NCBI GenBank assembly: GCA_037444705.1
Contig: JBBILY010000023.1
Span: 1-25,645, forward strand
DNA length: 25,645 nucleotides
Direction of reading: 5' to 3'
Source: DATCYX01 sp037444705
GTDB taxonomy: Bacteria; Chloroflexota; Anaerolineae; Anaerolineales; UBA4823
The first letter of the stretch is position 1. Each line of letters begins with the position of its first letter. The notes beneath the pieces were generated by a model. It was not told where the DNA came from, made no database searches, and worked only from the letters and a program-made list of their open reading frames with translations. The translations under genes were made by a program, and so were the position numbers. This document shows, piece by piece, positions 7,765-14,191 of the stretch.

Positions 7765-9149
7765 GCTTCTTGCCTCACGGATGCACCCAGGGACTGCAGG
7801 GTGGGGACAAACGCCGGGAAAGATTCGTCAATCCACTGCGCCTGGTGGACGACGACACGCTGGCGGCTGGCCAGCCCGGCGACGGCCAGGGCCATCGCCA
7901 GGCGATGGTCGGCGTGAGACTGGACTTCGCCGCCGGGTACGTAACCCTTCCCGTGAATGATAAACCCATCCACGGTTTCCAGAGCCTCCACGCCCAGGGC
8001 GCGCAGTTCCTGGCACAGGGCGGCGATGCGGTCTGATTCTTTATATCGCAGTTCTCCTGCGCCGCGCACGACCGTCTTGCCTGTGGCATAAGCGGCCGCC
8101 ACAGCTAAAATCGGGAATTCGTCAATCATGCGCACCGCCACACATCCATCTACCTCGACCCCATGTAAGCGGCTATAACGGGCCAGGATATTGCCAACGG
8201 GTTCTCCGTGGCGTTCCTCTGTCACGCGTATGCTCAGGTCTGCTCCCATTTCCAGCAACACATCCAGCAGACCGCTGCGGGTGGGGTTTAATAAAACCTC
8301 CTGAAGGGCAATTTCAGAGCCAGGGGTAATCAACGCCGCCACAATTAAAAAGGCCGCGGATGAAATATCGCCCGGCAGGCACAGGTTCAAGGGTTGCAGG
8401 CGGCGGGAGGCGGGAGGGGTGATACGAATATAATTCTGCAACTTGGGTGGTTCAATGGGGTCTTGGGGTGAACCGGTTTTCAAGAGTCTTTCAGGAGATA
8501 AAGGGGAGGCCAGGGTTTCAACGGAGACGCCCATACTGCGCAACATGCGCTCGGTGTGGTCGCGCGAGGCCACAGGTTCACCCAGGATGGAGGGGCCGTC
8601 GGCCGCCAGGGCGGCCAGCAGAAGGCAGGATTTAACCTGAGCGCTGGCCACGGGAAGGGTGTACTCAAGGGCTTTGTACCATTGGCCGGCAGGCCTGGCG
8701 GTAAGATGAAGCGGTGCAGTGTCTTGAGGGCTGGCGGTGATCTGGACGCCCATGGCCCGCAAAGGGGTGATGATGCGCCTCATCGGACGACGGCGCAGAC
8801 CAGGGGAGCCGTCCAGAGTGGCGCTTATTCCGCCTGCGGCCAGCGCTCCCGCCAGCAAGCGCATGGTAGTGGCTGAATTGCCACAGTCGAGCGCTGCCGC
8901 TGGGGTTTGAAAGCCCCTCAAGCCTGCTCCCGATATCATCAGCGTATCCCGATGCAATGCCCATGCCACTCCTAAGGAGGTCAGGGCGTTCAACAGGGGG
9001 CGGGTGACGCCGCCCACCAGAAAGTTCTCGACGCGGCTCTCACCCTCAGCCAACGCCGCCAGGATTGCGGCGCGGTGGGAGAGGGATTTGTCCCCTGGAA
9101 GCGAGGTTTGCCCAACCAGCGGATGAGAGGGGGTGACGACCAGTTTCAT
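7761..9149 (-). CDS. aroA: 3-phosphoshikimate 1-carboxyvinyltransferase (EPSP synthase), class II-like
   Basis: 462 residues. It condenses shikimate-3-phosphate with PEP. Landmarks are 'PGDKSLSHRAAILAAL' (18-33), 'CGNSATTMRLLAG' (89-101), 'RRRPMRRIITPLRAMG', 'SAQVKSCLLLAAL', 'RDHTERML', 'NPTRSG', 'DEFPILAVAAAYATG', 'LRYKESDRI' and 'DHRLAMALAVAG'. The combination GDK-S, SAQxK, RxHxE and NxTR is that of the class II group. At the site equivalent to E. coli Gly96 there is Ala93, and at Pro101 there is Leu98, a pattern linked in other enzymes (for example the Agrobacterium CP4 type) to reduced glyphosate binding. The ATG overlaps the tyrA stop by 4 nt. Confidence 0.95.
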   Translation of the reverse strand: MKLVVTPSHPLVGQTSLPGDKSLSHRAAILAALAEGESRVENFLVGGVTRPLLNALTSLGVAWALHRDTLMISGAGLRGFQTPAAALDCGNSATTMRLLAGALAAGGISATLDGSPGLRRRPMRRIITPLRAMGVQITASPQDTAPLHLTARPAGQWYKALEYTLPVASAQVKSCLLLAALAADGPSILGEPVASRDHTERMLRSMGVSVETLASPLSPERLLKTGSPQDPIEPPKLQNYIRITPPASRRLQPLNLCLPGDISSAAFLIVAALITPGSEIALQEVLLNPTRSGLLDVLLEMGADLSIRVTEERHGEPVGNILARYSRLHGVEVDGCVAVRMIDEFPILAVAAAYATGKTVVRGAGELRYKESDRIAALCQELRALGVEALETVDGFIIHGKGYVPGGEVQSHADHRLAMALAVAGLASRQRVVVHQAQWIDESFPAFVPTLQSLGASVRQEA

Positions 9150-10003
9150 CGTTGCCTACCCCCGTGTGCGCTCAGCAATACCTGATGTTGCCTTGCCCCT
9201 TGTGCCAGCAGATCTTCGATTTGTTCTTCATCGCCGGCTTCTAACAAAGTCTCGATCTTTGCCAGGTGAGCCTGAAATGCTCTCAGGCTTGCCAGGATAT
9301 TGAGGCGATTGGTGGACAGGACATCGCCCATTAAAGAGGGTGGAGTGGCTGCCAGGCGCACCGTGCTGCGAAATCCAGGCCCGATCAGTGGAGCAGCTTC
9401 AATTGGAGTGACGGCAGCCAAAGAGTTGGATAATAAGTAAGGAAGATGGCTGATGGCTGCGCTCCAGCGGTCGTGGGTGAGGGCGTCTAACCAGAGAGGG
9501 GTGGCGCCAACGGTGTGCGCCAGTTGCTCGCAGAAGGCGCGCCCGTGAGGGCTGGTGCGCTCCAGGGGCACGAAGGCAAAAGTGGCTCCATGGAAAAGAG
9601 CAGGATCAGCATTCATCAGGGATGACTTCTCTTTACCGCACATGGGATGGCCGCCGACGGGATCAAAGCGCGGCGGCAGTTCCTGCATGGCCTGAATGAT
9701 GTGTTCTTTGGTGGAGCCGAGGTCAAGCACCAGGGCATCGCCTGGATGGAGGTGGGGCAGATGGCGCAAAGTTTCCAGGATGGCTGATACGGGGGTCGCC
9801 AGGATGATGACATTGGCCAGGGGCAATAACTCTTCAGGATGAGGCGAGACCTGATCTGCCACTTTCCATTGAGCGGCCAGGGCCAACACTTGCGGGTCAT
9901 GATCTATACCATAAAGGGCAGCGCAATGATGGCGTAGCGCCAAAGCCAGAGAGCCACCCATTAAACCTAGTCCAATAATCGCGATATGGGCATCAGCCAG
10001 CAT
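9146..10003 (-). CDS. tyrA: Prephenate/arogenate dehydrogenase
   Basis: 285 residues from the chosen start. It performs the oxidative decarboxylation of prephenate (or arogenate) that commits carbon to tyrosine. An N-terminal Rossmann motif 'AIIGLGLMGGSLALAL' (8-23) is followed by 'GIDHDPQVL', 'ILATPVSAILETL', 'LDLGSTKEHI', 'GGHPMCGKEKSS' with the conserved His, and 'THDRWSAAISHLPYLLSNSL', the catalytic-domain signature. No chorismate mutase domain is fused; a separate aroH lies upstream, and no ACT domain follows. The Met at 10003 is preferred because GAGGAG precedes it by 7 nt and the Rossmann fold begins at once. An in-frame Met at 10156 would add 51 arginine/proline-rich residues overlapping the DAHP synthase gene. 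Confidence 0.92.
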   Translation of the reverse strand: MLADAHIAIIGLGLMGGSLALALRHHCAALYGIDHDPQVLALAAQWKVADQVSPHPEELLPLANVIILATPVSAILETLRHLPHLHPGDALVLDLGSTKEHIIQAMQELPPRFDPVGGHPMCGKEKSSLMNADPALFHGATFAFVPLERTSPHGRAFCEQLAHTVGATPLWLDALTHDRWSAAISHLPYLLSNSLAAVTPIEAAPLIGPGFRSTVRLAATPPSLMGDVLSTNRLNILASLRAFQAHLAKIETLLEAGDEEQIEDLLAQGARQHQVLLSAHGGRQR

Positions 10004-10031
10004 GCGAGGTCTCCTCGGTGAGGGGGTGAGT

Positions 10032-11081
10032 TTAAAAAGAGGCGGAATGGGCTTTGGCAACAGGCGGCGTAAGCGAACGTCCGACCGCCTGAGCAATCGC
10101 CTGCACCTGATGTACCAGGTCGGCAAAGCGCTCGGGCTTGAGGGACTGAGCGCCATCGGAAAGGGCTTGCTCGGGATGGGGGTGCACCTCGATCATCAGG
10201 CCGTCGGCTCCGGCGGCGATGGCGGCCCGAGCGATAGCGCCGACATAGCACCATTGCCCGGTGCTATGGCTGGGGTCGAGAATCACGGGCAAATGGCTGA
10301 GGGACTTGAGCACAGGGATGGCGTTGATGTCGGTGGTGTTGCGCGTGGCGTTTTCGAAGGTGCGGATGCCGCGTTCGCATAAGATCACGCGCCGATTTCC
10401 ATGAGAGAGGATGTACTCCGCAGCCATCAACATTTCCTCAACCGTGGCGGACATGCCGCGCTTGAGCAGAACCGGATGCTGACTCTCGCCGGCGGCATGT
10501 AACAAGGCGTAATTCTGCATGTTGCGCGCCCCAATTTGAAGGATATCAGCATAACGCGCCACCAGCGGCACCTGCTCAGGCGCCATGACCTCAGTCACAA
10601 TGGGCAGACCGGTCAACTGACGGGCTTCAGCCAGGATCTCCAGGCCTTTCTCGCCCAGCCCCTGGAAGGAGTAAGGGGAGGTGCGAGGTTTGAAAGCGCC
10701 GCCGCGCAAGACGTGAGCGCCGGCCTCGCGCACCGCAAAGGCGGTCTCCAGCAACTGGCTGCGGCTCTCCACGGCGCATGGCCCAGCCATGAGGATGATT
10801 TCGCTCCCTCCAATGCTGATCCCGTTTATCCTGAAGACTGAGTTTTGCGGGCTGAACTCGCGTGAGGCGAGTTTGTAGGGTCGCGAGATGGGCATAACGC
10901 GGTCAACGCCGGGCAGGTGGAGGAACTGGTCTGGGTTAACCGGGCGGCCATCGCCAATCGCACCGATGACGGTGCGTTCCTCGCCCTGAGATAGATGGGC
11001 GCGCAGGTGGTTCATCTCCACCCGGGCGACCACGGCTTCAATCTGTTCTTGGGTGGCATCCGAGCGCATGATGATCATCAT
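10032..11081 (-). CDS. aroF: 3-deoxy-7-phosphoheptulonate (DAHP) synthase, type I-beta with N-terminal regulatory domain
   Basis: 349 residues. It makes DAHP from PEP and erythrose-4-phosphate, the entry to the shikimate pathway. Residues 1-70 form the ferredoxin-like domain typical of Thermotoga-type I-beta enzymes ('MMIIMRSDATQEQIEAVV', 'GVDRVMPISRPYKLASRE'). In the T. maritima relative this domain mediates feedback inhibition by Tyr and Phe. The barrel shows 'MAGPCAVES' with metal ligand Cys102, 'GGAFKPRTSPYSFQG' (127-141), 'LLKRGMSATVEEML', 'ILDPSHSTG' and 'IEVHPHPEQALSDGAQSL', supplying the remaining metal ligands. The start overlaps the aroH stop in TAATG, with GGAGGTG inside the end of aroH. 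The gene symbol is by analogy; some annotations call it aroG or aroA(G). Confidence 0.93.
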   Translation of the reverse strand: MMIIMRSDATQEQIEAVVARVEMNHLRAHLSQGEERTVIGAIGDGRPVNPDQFLHLPGVDRVMPISRPYKLASREFSPQNSVFRINGISIGGSEIILMAGPCAVESRSQLLETAFAVREAGAHVLRGGAFKPRTSPYSFQGLGEKGLEILAEARQLTGLPIVTEVMAPEQVPLVARYADILQIGARNMQNYALLHAAGESQHPVLLKRGMSATVEEMLMAAEYILSHGNRRVILCERGIRTFENATRNTTDINAIPVLKSLSHLPVILDPSHSTGQWCYVGAIARAAIAAGADGLMIEVHPHPEQALSDGAQSLKPERFADLVHQVQAIAQAVGRSLTPPVAKAHSASF

Positions 11082-11557
11082 TAAACACCTCCTTCGGGAT
11101 ATTTAGAACGACCCTGAACGGGTGATGGATTGGCAACTTGCCCCTGTGTGGGTTGAGGTGTGGGAGATATGGTTGCTTCCCCCACCTCAGATTGGGAGTT
11201 AAGGTCGGGACGCAATTGGCGCGCCGCGCCCAGATAGACATGCTTGATGCTCGAGGCGGAGAGGTCGGTGTTCCAGTGGATTAAGACGCGGATGCAGCGA
11301 GGTAACCCCCCTGGGACGGGGATTTCGCGGGCGCACATCAGTGGCACCCGCTCCCAGCCCATCTGGCGCGCCGCCTGGGCTGGATAGGCGCTGTGGATGT
11401 CGTCGGTGACGGTAAAGTAGGCGCTTGCGATGTCCTCGGGGTTGAGGGTGGGGTTGGCGCGCAGAATGGCTTGTAATAATTCACGCGTGGCGGCCAGAAT
11501 GACATCGGGTTGATCCACCTCAACCACCGTCGCGCCGCGAATGCCTCGCACTGCCAT
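11081..11557 (-). CDS. aroH: Chorismate mutase, monofunctional AroH type, with extra C-terminal tail
   Basis: 158 residues. It converts chorismate to prephenate. The core (1-118) carries the active-site residues of the Bacillus subtilis AroH fold at the same numbers: Arg7 in 'IRGATVV', Cys75 and Glu78 in 'MCAREIPVPGG', Arg90 in 'RCIRVLIHWNTD', and Tyr108 in 'KHVYLGAARQLRPDL'. Residues 119-158 form a tail rich in S, T, P, Q and G that is absent from the usual enzyme of about 120-127 residues; its DNA contains a long inverted repeat. The ATG has a strong GGAGGAG site. It is the first structural gene after the leader attenuator. Confidence 0.93.
   Translation of the reverse strand: MAVRGIRGATVVEVDQPDVILAATRELLQAILRANPTLNPEDIASAYFTVTDDIHSAYPAQAARQMGWERVPLMCAREIPVPGGLPRCIRVLIHWNTDLSASSIKHVYLGAARQLRPDLNSQSEVGEATISPTPQPTQGQVANPSPVQGRSKYPEGGV
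11155..11188 (-). repeat. Imperfect inverted repeat in the AroH tail coding region
   Basis: Arms 11155-11165 and 11178-11188 pair at 10 of 11 positions, extended by a T-A pair outside, with a 12-nt loop. In the operon mRNA this would be a GC-rich hairpin between the catalytic part of aroH and the DAHP synthase start. No U-run follows, so it is not an obvious terminator. A role in RNA stability or processing is inference. Confidence 0.55.
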
Positions 11558-11571
11558 CGTGCTCCTCCGTA

Positions 11572-11605
11572 TAAAAACTAAAACGCGAGACCGTTGGTCT
11601 CGCGT
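11572..11605 (-). terminator. Leader (attenuator) intrinsic terminator of the aromatic operon
   Basis: On the minus strand, ACGCGAGACC (11605-11596) and GGTCTCGCGT (11592-11583) form a perfect 10-bp stem around an AAC loop. It is followed directly by TTTAGTTTTTAT. This is a textbook intrinsic terminator, but it sits upstream of aroH, ending about 15 nt before the aroH ATG, so it must act as a conditional stop. It begins 27 nt after the leader-peptide stop codon. Confidence 0.9.
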
Positions 11606-11632
11606 CTGGGTGTGAAAACGTCTTCGCCCTAC

Positions 11633-11707
11633 TTAAGCGCTACCAACGGCAGCCGGGTGATGGATGCCGTAAAAGTAATAGTAGTAGCGCAAAAAGGAGC
11701 GATTCAT
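11633..11707 (-). CDS. Tyr/Phe-rich leader peptide of the aromatic amino-acid operon
   Basis: A 24-codon frame: ATG at 11707, TAA at 11635-11633. It starts MNRSFL and continues RYYYYFYGIHH, then ends PAAVGSA. Five of 24 codons are Tyr (codons 8-11 and 13) and two are Phe (5 and 12). It lies about 17 nt after the predicted transcription start and 27 nt before an intrinsic terminator that precedes aroH. The ribosome site is weak (ACGGTG, about 7 nt upstream of the ATG). The clustering of codons for the pathway's end products, in exactly this place, is the hallmark of trp/phe/his-type leader peptides whose translation speed decides whether RNA polymerase stops. The peptide itself probably has no function once made. 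Its coding status is inferred from arrangement, not from similarity. Confidence 0.85.
   Translation of the reverse strand: MNRSFLRYYYYFYGIHHPAAVGSA
11642..11670 (-). promoter_or_regulatory. Candidate pause and antiterminator segments of the attenuator
   Basis: Inside the leader frame, CCGTTGGT (11649-11642) is exactly complementary to ACCAACGG (11598-11591), the apical part of the terminator hairpin. GCCGT (11650-11646) is also complementary to ACGGC (11670-11666) at codons 13-14, next to the last Tyr codon. A ribosome waiting at the Tyr codons would mask the ACGGC arm and free CCGTTGGT to bind the terminator. A ribosome reaching the stop codon would cover CCGTTGGT and let the terminator form. 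Pairings are read directly; the mechanism is inferred. Confidence 0.65.
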
Positions 11708-11730
11708 AGAAAACACCGTCAGGTGGCTAT

Positions 11731-11759
11731 AGTTTATCCTAACAAAGGGGAGAAGTCAA
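11731..11759 (-). promoter_or_regulatory. Sigma-70-type promoter of the aromatic operon
   Basis: On the minus strand, TTGACT (-35, 11759-11754) is separated by 17 bp from TAAACT (-10, 11736-11731). Transcription would start near 11724, giving a short 5' leader of about 17 nt before the leader-peptide ATG. The five-of-six -35 match, ideal spacing and position support it. Confidence 0.75.
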
Positions 11760-11826
11760 GTGGTTTTTGTTCGATTTTGGGGAAGTATCATTCAGCCTGC
11801 CTTTCAACTTTTTATTTGATCCAGGT

Positions 11827-11832
11827 TATAAT
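11827..11832 (+). promoter_or_regulatory. -10 box of ruvB, predicted leaderless start
   Basis: A consensus TATAAT lies so that the seventh base after it is the A of the ruvB ATG (11839). The -35 region (around 11803-11808, TTCAAC) is weak. No ribosome site precedes the ATG, which fits a leaderless mRNA. Confidence 0.6.
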
Positions 11833-11838
11833 CATCGT

Positions 11839-12864
11839 ATGCCTGAGATGTCCAATCGTTTGCTTAATCCTATGCCCCAGCCAGAAGATCGCCTGGATGC
11901 GGCGCTGCGCCCCAAGGATCTGGCCGATTTGATTGGCCAGGAACGGGTGAAGGAAAATCTGGAAATCCTGATCCAGGCGGCGCGCCAGCGCGGCGAACCT
12001 CTGGATCATGTCCTGTTCTACGGCCCACCCGGGCTGGGTAAAACCACCCTGGCGCACATCCTGGCCAATGAGATGGGTGTGAGCATCAAGGTCACTTCGG
12101 GGCCGGCCATTGAACGTCCGGGTGACCTGGCAGCCATTTTGACCAACCTGCACGCGGGAGATGTGCTCTTCATAGACGAGGTGCACCGCCTGGGTAAGGC
12201 GATTGAGGAAGTGCTATACCCGGCTATGGAGGATTTTGCCCTGGATATTGTGATTGGCAAAGGGCCTTCTGCCCGCTCTATCCGCCTTAAGTTGCCGCAT
12301 TTCACGGTGATCGGGGCGACCACGCGCCTGGCGTTGCTCACTGCGCCTTTACGGGCACGCTTTGGGGCTGTCTATCGCCTGGATTTCTATGACCTGGAGG
12401 CGATGAAGACCATTGTCAGCCGGGCGGCGCAGGTGCTGGGGGTGGAGGCGGATATGGAGGGTGTGGACGAGATTGCCCGCCGCGGGCGCGGCACCCCGCG
12501 CGTGGCGCTGCGCTTGTTGCGACGGGTGCGCGACTACGCCGAGGTGCGCGCCAATGGGGTTATCACACGCCAGGTGGCGCGCCAGGCTCTGGATCTGCTG
12601 GAGGTGGATGCGCTGGGATTGGACGATATGGATCGCCGGGTGTTGCGCACCATCATCGAGAAGTATCACGGCGGGCCGGTAGGGCTGGGCACCATCGCTG
12701 CCTCGGTCAGCGAGGAGGCGGATACGATCATGGATGTGGTTGAACCCTACCTGCTTCAGTTAGGCTTTTTAGAACGCACGCCCCAGGGGCGTATGGTCAC
12801 CCGCCTGGCTTATGAACATCTGGGCTTGCCTGTGCCGGAGAATATGCAGCCGCGTTTATTTTAG
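11839..12864 (+). CDS. ruvB: Holliday junction branch-migration ATPase RuvB
   Basis: 341 residues from the chosen start. It is the hexameric AAA+ motor that drives Holliday-junction migration with RuvA during recombinational repair. Walker A is GPPGLGKTT (62-70) and Walker B is in 'VLFIDEVHRL'. Sensor and arginine-finger segments are 'VIGATTRLALLTAPLRARFG', and the C-terminal winged-helix part includes 'EADTIMDVVEPYLLQLGFLERTPQGR'. The N-terminal 'LRPKDLADLIGQERVKENL' is characteristic. The frame stays open upstream to a Met at 11767, but that would place the start before the -10 box and add residues unlike the family. ruvA and ruvC are not adjacent. The next gene starts about 50 bp downstream. 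Confidence 0.95.
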   Translation: MPEMSNRLLNPMPQPEDRLDAALRPKDLADLIGQERVKENLEILIQAARQRGEPLDHVLFYGPPGLGKTTLAHILANEMGVSIKVTSGPAIERPGDLAAILTNLHAGDVLFIDEVHRLGKAIEEVLYPAMEDFALDIVIGKGPSARSIRLKLPHFTVIGATTRLALLTAPLRARFGAVYRLDFYDLEAMKTIVSRAAQVLGVEADMEGVDEIARRGRGTPRVALRLLRRVRDYAEVRANGVITRQVARQALDLLEVDALGLDDMDRRVLRTIIEKYHGGPVGLGTIAASVSEEADTIMDVVEPYLLQLGFLERTPQGRMVTRLAYEHLGLPVPENMQPRLF

Positions 12865-12917
12865 ATCACCCCTGGAGGTGAACCCCATTGAGCGAGCAAG
12901 GAGGTGAGGTAGCATCT

Positions 12918-13145
12918 ATGATTCCAATTGCCCGCTTTTTAGTGATAACCGGTTTGATCCTGATCCTGGTGGGAGGGCTGGTATACCTGGCGGCGCGCAT
13001 TAATCTCCCCTTTGGGCGCCTGCCCGGCGATATTCGCATCCAGAGGGATAACTTTACCTGTTTTTTCCCGCTGGCGACCTCTATCCTGCTCTCCCTGGTC
13101 TTAATCCTGGTCTTGAATCTGATTGCACGCTTCCTGAATAAGTAG
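12918..13145 (+). CDS. DUF2905 small membrane protein
   Basis: 75 residues with two hydrophobic helices (about residues 4-26 and 47-72) separated by the short conserved loop 'NLPFGRLPGDIRIQRDNFTCFFPLATSILLS', the recognisable core of the DUF2905 family, whose function is unknown. The ATG start is chosen because it places the first helix at the N-terminus as in the family, and the full anti-SD complement AAGGAGGTGA lies at 12898-12907. A TTG at 12888 with its own GGAGGTG (12874-12880) would add ten residues and is a serious alternative. Its TAG overlaps the GTG of queA by one base (TAGTG), so queA is probably translated by coupling. DUF2905 next to ruvB/queA suggests only shared transcription. 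Confidence 0.85.
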   Translation: MIPIARFLVITGLILILVGGLVYLAARINLPFGRLPGDIRIQRDNFTCFFPLATSILLSLVLILVLNLIARFLNK

Positions 13146-14167
13146 TGAAGACCTCGGATTTTGATTATCATCTCCCGCCGCAATATATCGCCCAAACCCC
13201 GATCGAGCCGCGCGATGCGGCTCGCCTGATGGTTTTGCAGCGCGCCAGCGGTAAGATCGAACACGCCATTTTCCGTGAACTGGGCAATTATCTGCGCCCT
13301 GGAGATGTGCTGGTGCTCAATGAAACGCGAGTGATCCCGGCGCGCTTATACGGGCGCAAAATCCCCAGCGGTGGGAAGGTGGAAATCCTGCTTTTGAGCC
13401 GCAGAGGGGAGGAGGTCTGGGAGGCGCTGGTGGGCGGCAAAGGCTTGAAAGCCGGCCGGCGCTTGCAGATTGAAGGCGGGCCTGAGGCCGAGATTATTGA
13501 GGTGCTGGATGGGCCGCGCCGTCTGCTGCGCTTCGCCCAGCCGATCGAAACCCATCTGGAGCGCATTGGGCATGTGCCTTTGCCCCCTTACATCCACACC
13601 CCCCTCTCTGATCCGCAGCGCTATCAGACGGTGTTTGCCCGTCATCCGGGTTCAGTGGCAGCGCCCACCGCCGGCCTGCATTTTACGCCGGCTTTGATTG
13701 AGCGCTTGCAAGCTCAGGGAATCGGCTTTGCCAAAGTCACGCTGCATGTGGGACTGGACACGTTTGCTCCGGTGACCGAGGAGCAACCCCAGGAACATAA
13801 GATACACAGCGAATGGTGTCAGGTATCCCAACAGGCGGCTGAGATCATCAATCAGGCACGGCGCCGGGGTGGGCGGATAATCGCCGTGGGCACGACCAGC
13901 GTGCGCACCCTGGAGAGCGCGGCCCGTCTCGCTGAGCCTGGCGAGGCGGTTAAGCCCTTTGAAGGGCCAACGGATCTGTTCATCCTGCCCGGCTATCAAT
14001 TCCGTGTGGTAGATGCCATGATCACCAATTTCCACCTGCCACGCTCTACGCTTCTGATGTTGGTGAGCGCCTTTGCCGGGCGCGAGCAGATTTTATCCGC
14101 CTATGAAATAGCCAAGCGCCATGGGTATCGTTTCTATTCCTTTGGGGATGCAATGTTGATCCTGTAA
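13145..14167 (+). CDS. queA: S-adenosylmethionine:tRNA ribosyltransferase-isomerase
   Basis: 340 residues, GTG start. It transfers and isomerises the ribose of SAM onto preQ1 at tRNA position 34 to form epoxyqueuosine. The family's segments are all present: 'FDYHLPPQYIAQTPIEPRDA', 'LRPGDVLVLNETRVIPARLYG', 'GGKVEILLL', 'GHVPLPPYI', 'YQTVFARHPGSVAAPTAGLHFT', 'LHVGLDTFAPV', 'IHSEW', 'IIAVGTTSVRTLES', 'TDLFILPGYQF' and 'MITNFHLPRSTLLMLVSAF'. The start overlaps the stop of the DUF2905 gene and has little ribosome site of its own. queA next to ruvB is a common arrangement in bacteria. No tgt or other queuosine gene is seen here. Confidence 0.95.
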   Translation: MKTSDFDYHLPPQYIAQTPIEPRDAARLMVLQRASGKIEHAIFRELGNYLRPGDVLVLNETRVIPARLYGRKIPSGGKVEILLLSRRGEEVWEALVGGKGLKAGRRLQIEGGPEAEIIEVLDGPRRLLRFAQPIETHLERIGHVPLPPYIHTPLSDPQRYQTVFARHPGSVAAPTAGLHFTPALIERLQAQGIGFAKVTLHVGLDTFAPVTEEQPQEHKIHSEWCQVSQQAAEIINQARRRGGRIIAVGTTSVRTLESAARLAEPGEAVKPFEGPTDLFILPGYQFRVVDAMITNFHLPRSTLLMLVSAFAGREQILSAYEIAKRHGYRFYSFGDAMLIL

Positions 14168-14191
14168 GAGAGGAGGGGTGCGCAGCGGCTC

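Noticed and set aside
10004..10156. N-terminal arginine-rich extension of TyrA
   Set aside because: It lies inside the DAHP synthase gene in another frame, and a good GAGGAG-ATG exists at 10003 directly before the Rossmann motif.
11558..11766. T-box or other tRNA/metabolite riboswitch in the aro leader
   Set aside because: No T-box consensus (GGTGG-ACC-GCG type) or specifier-loop layout is seen, and the leader of about 150 nt is largely occupied by a translated frame with Tyr codons, which explains it better.
11767..11838. Longer RuvB starting at 11767
   Set aside because: It would include the -10 box as coding DNA and add residues unlike any RuvB N-terminus.
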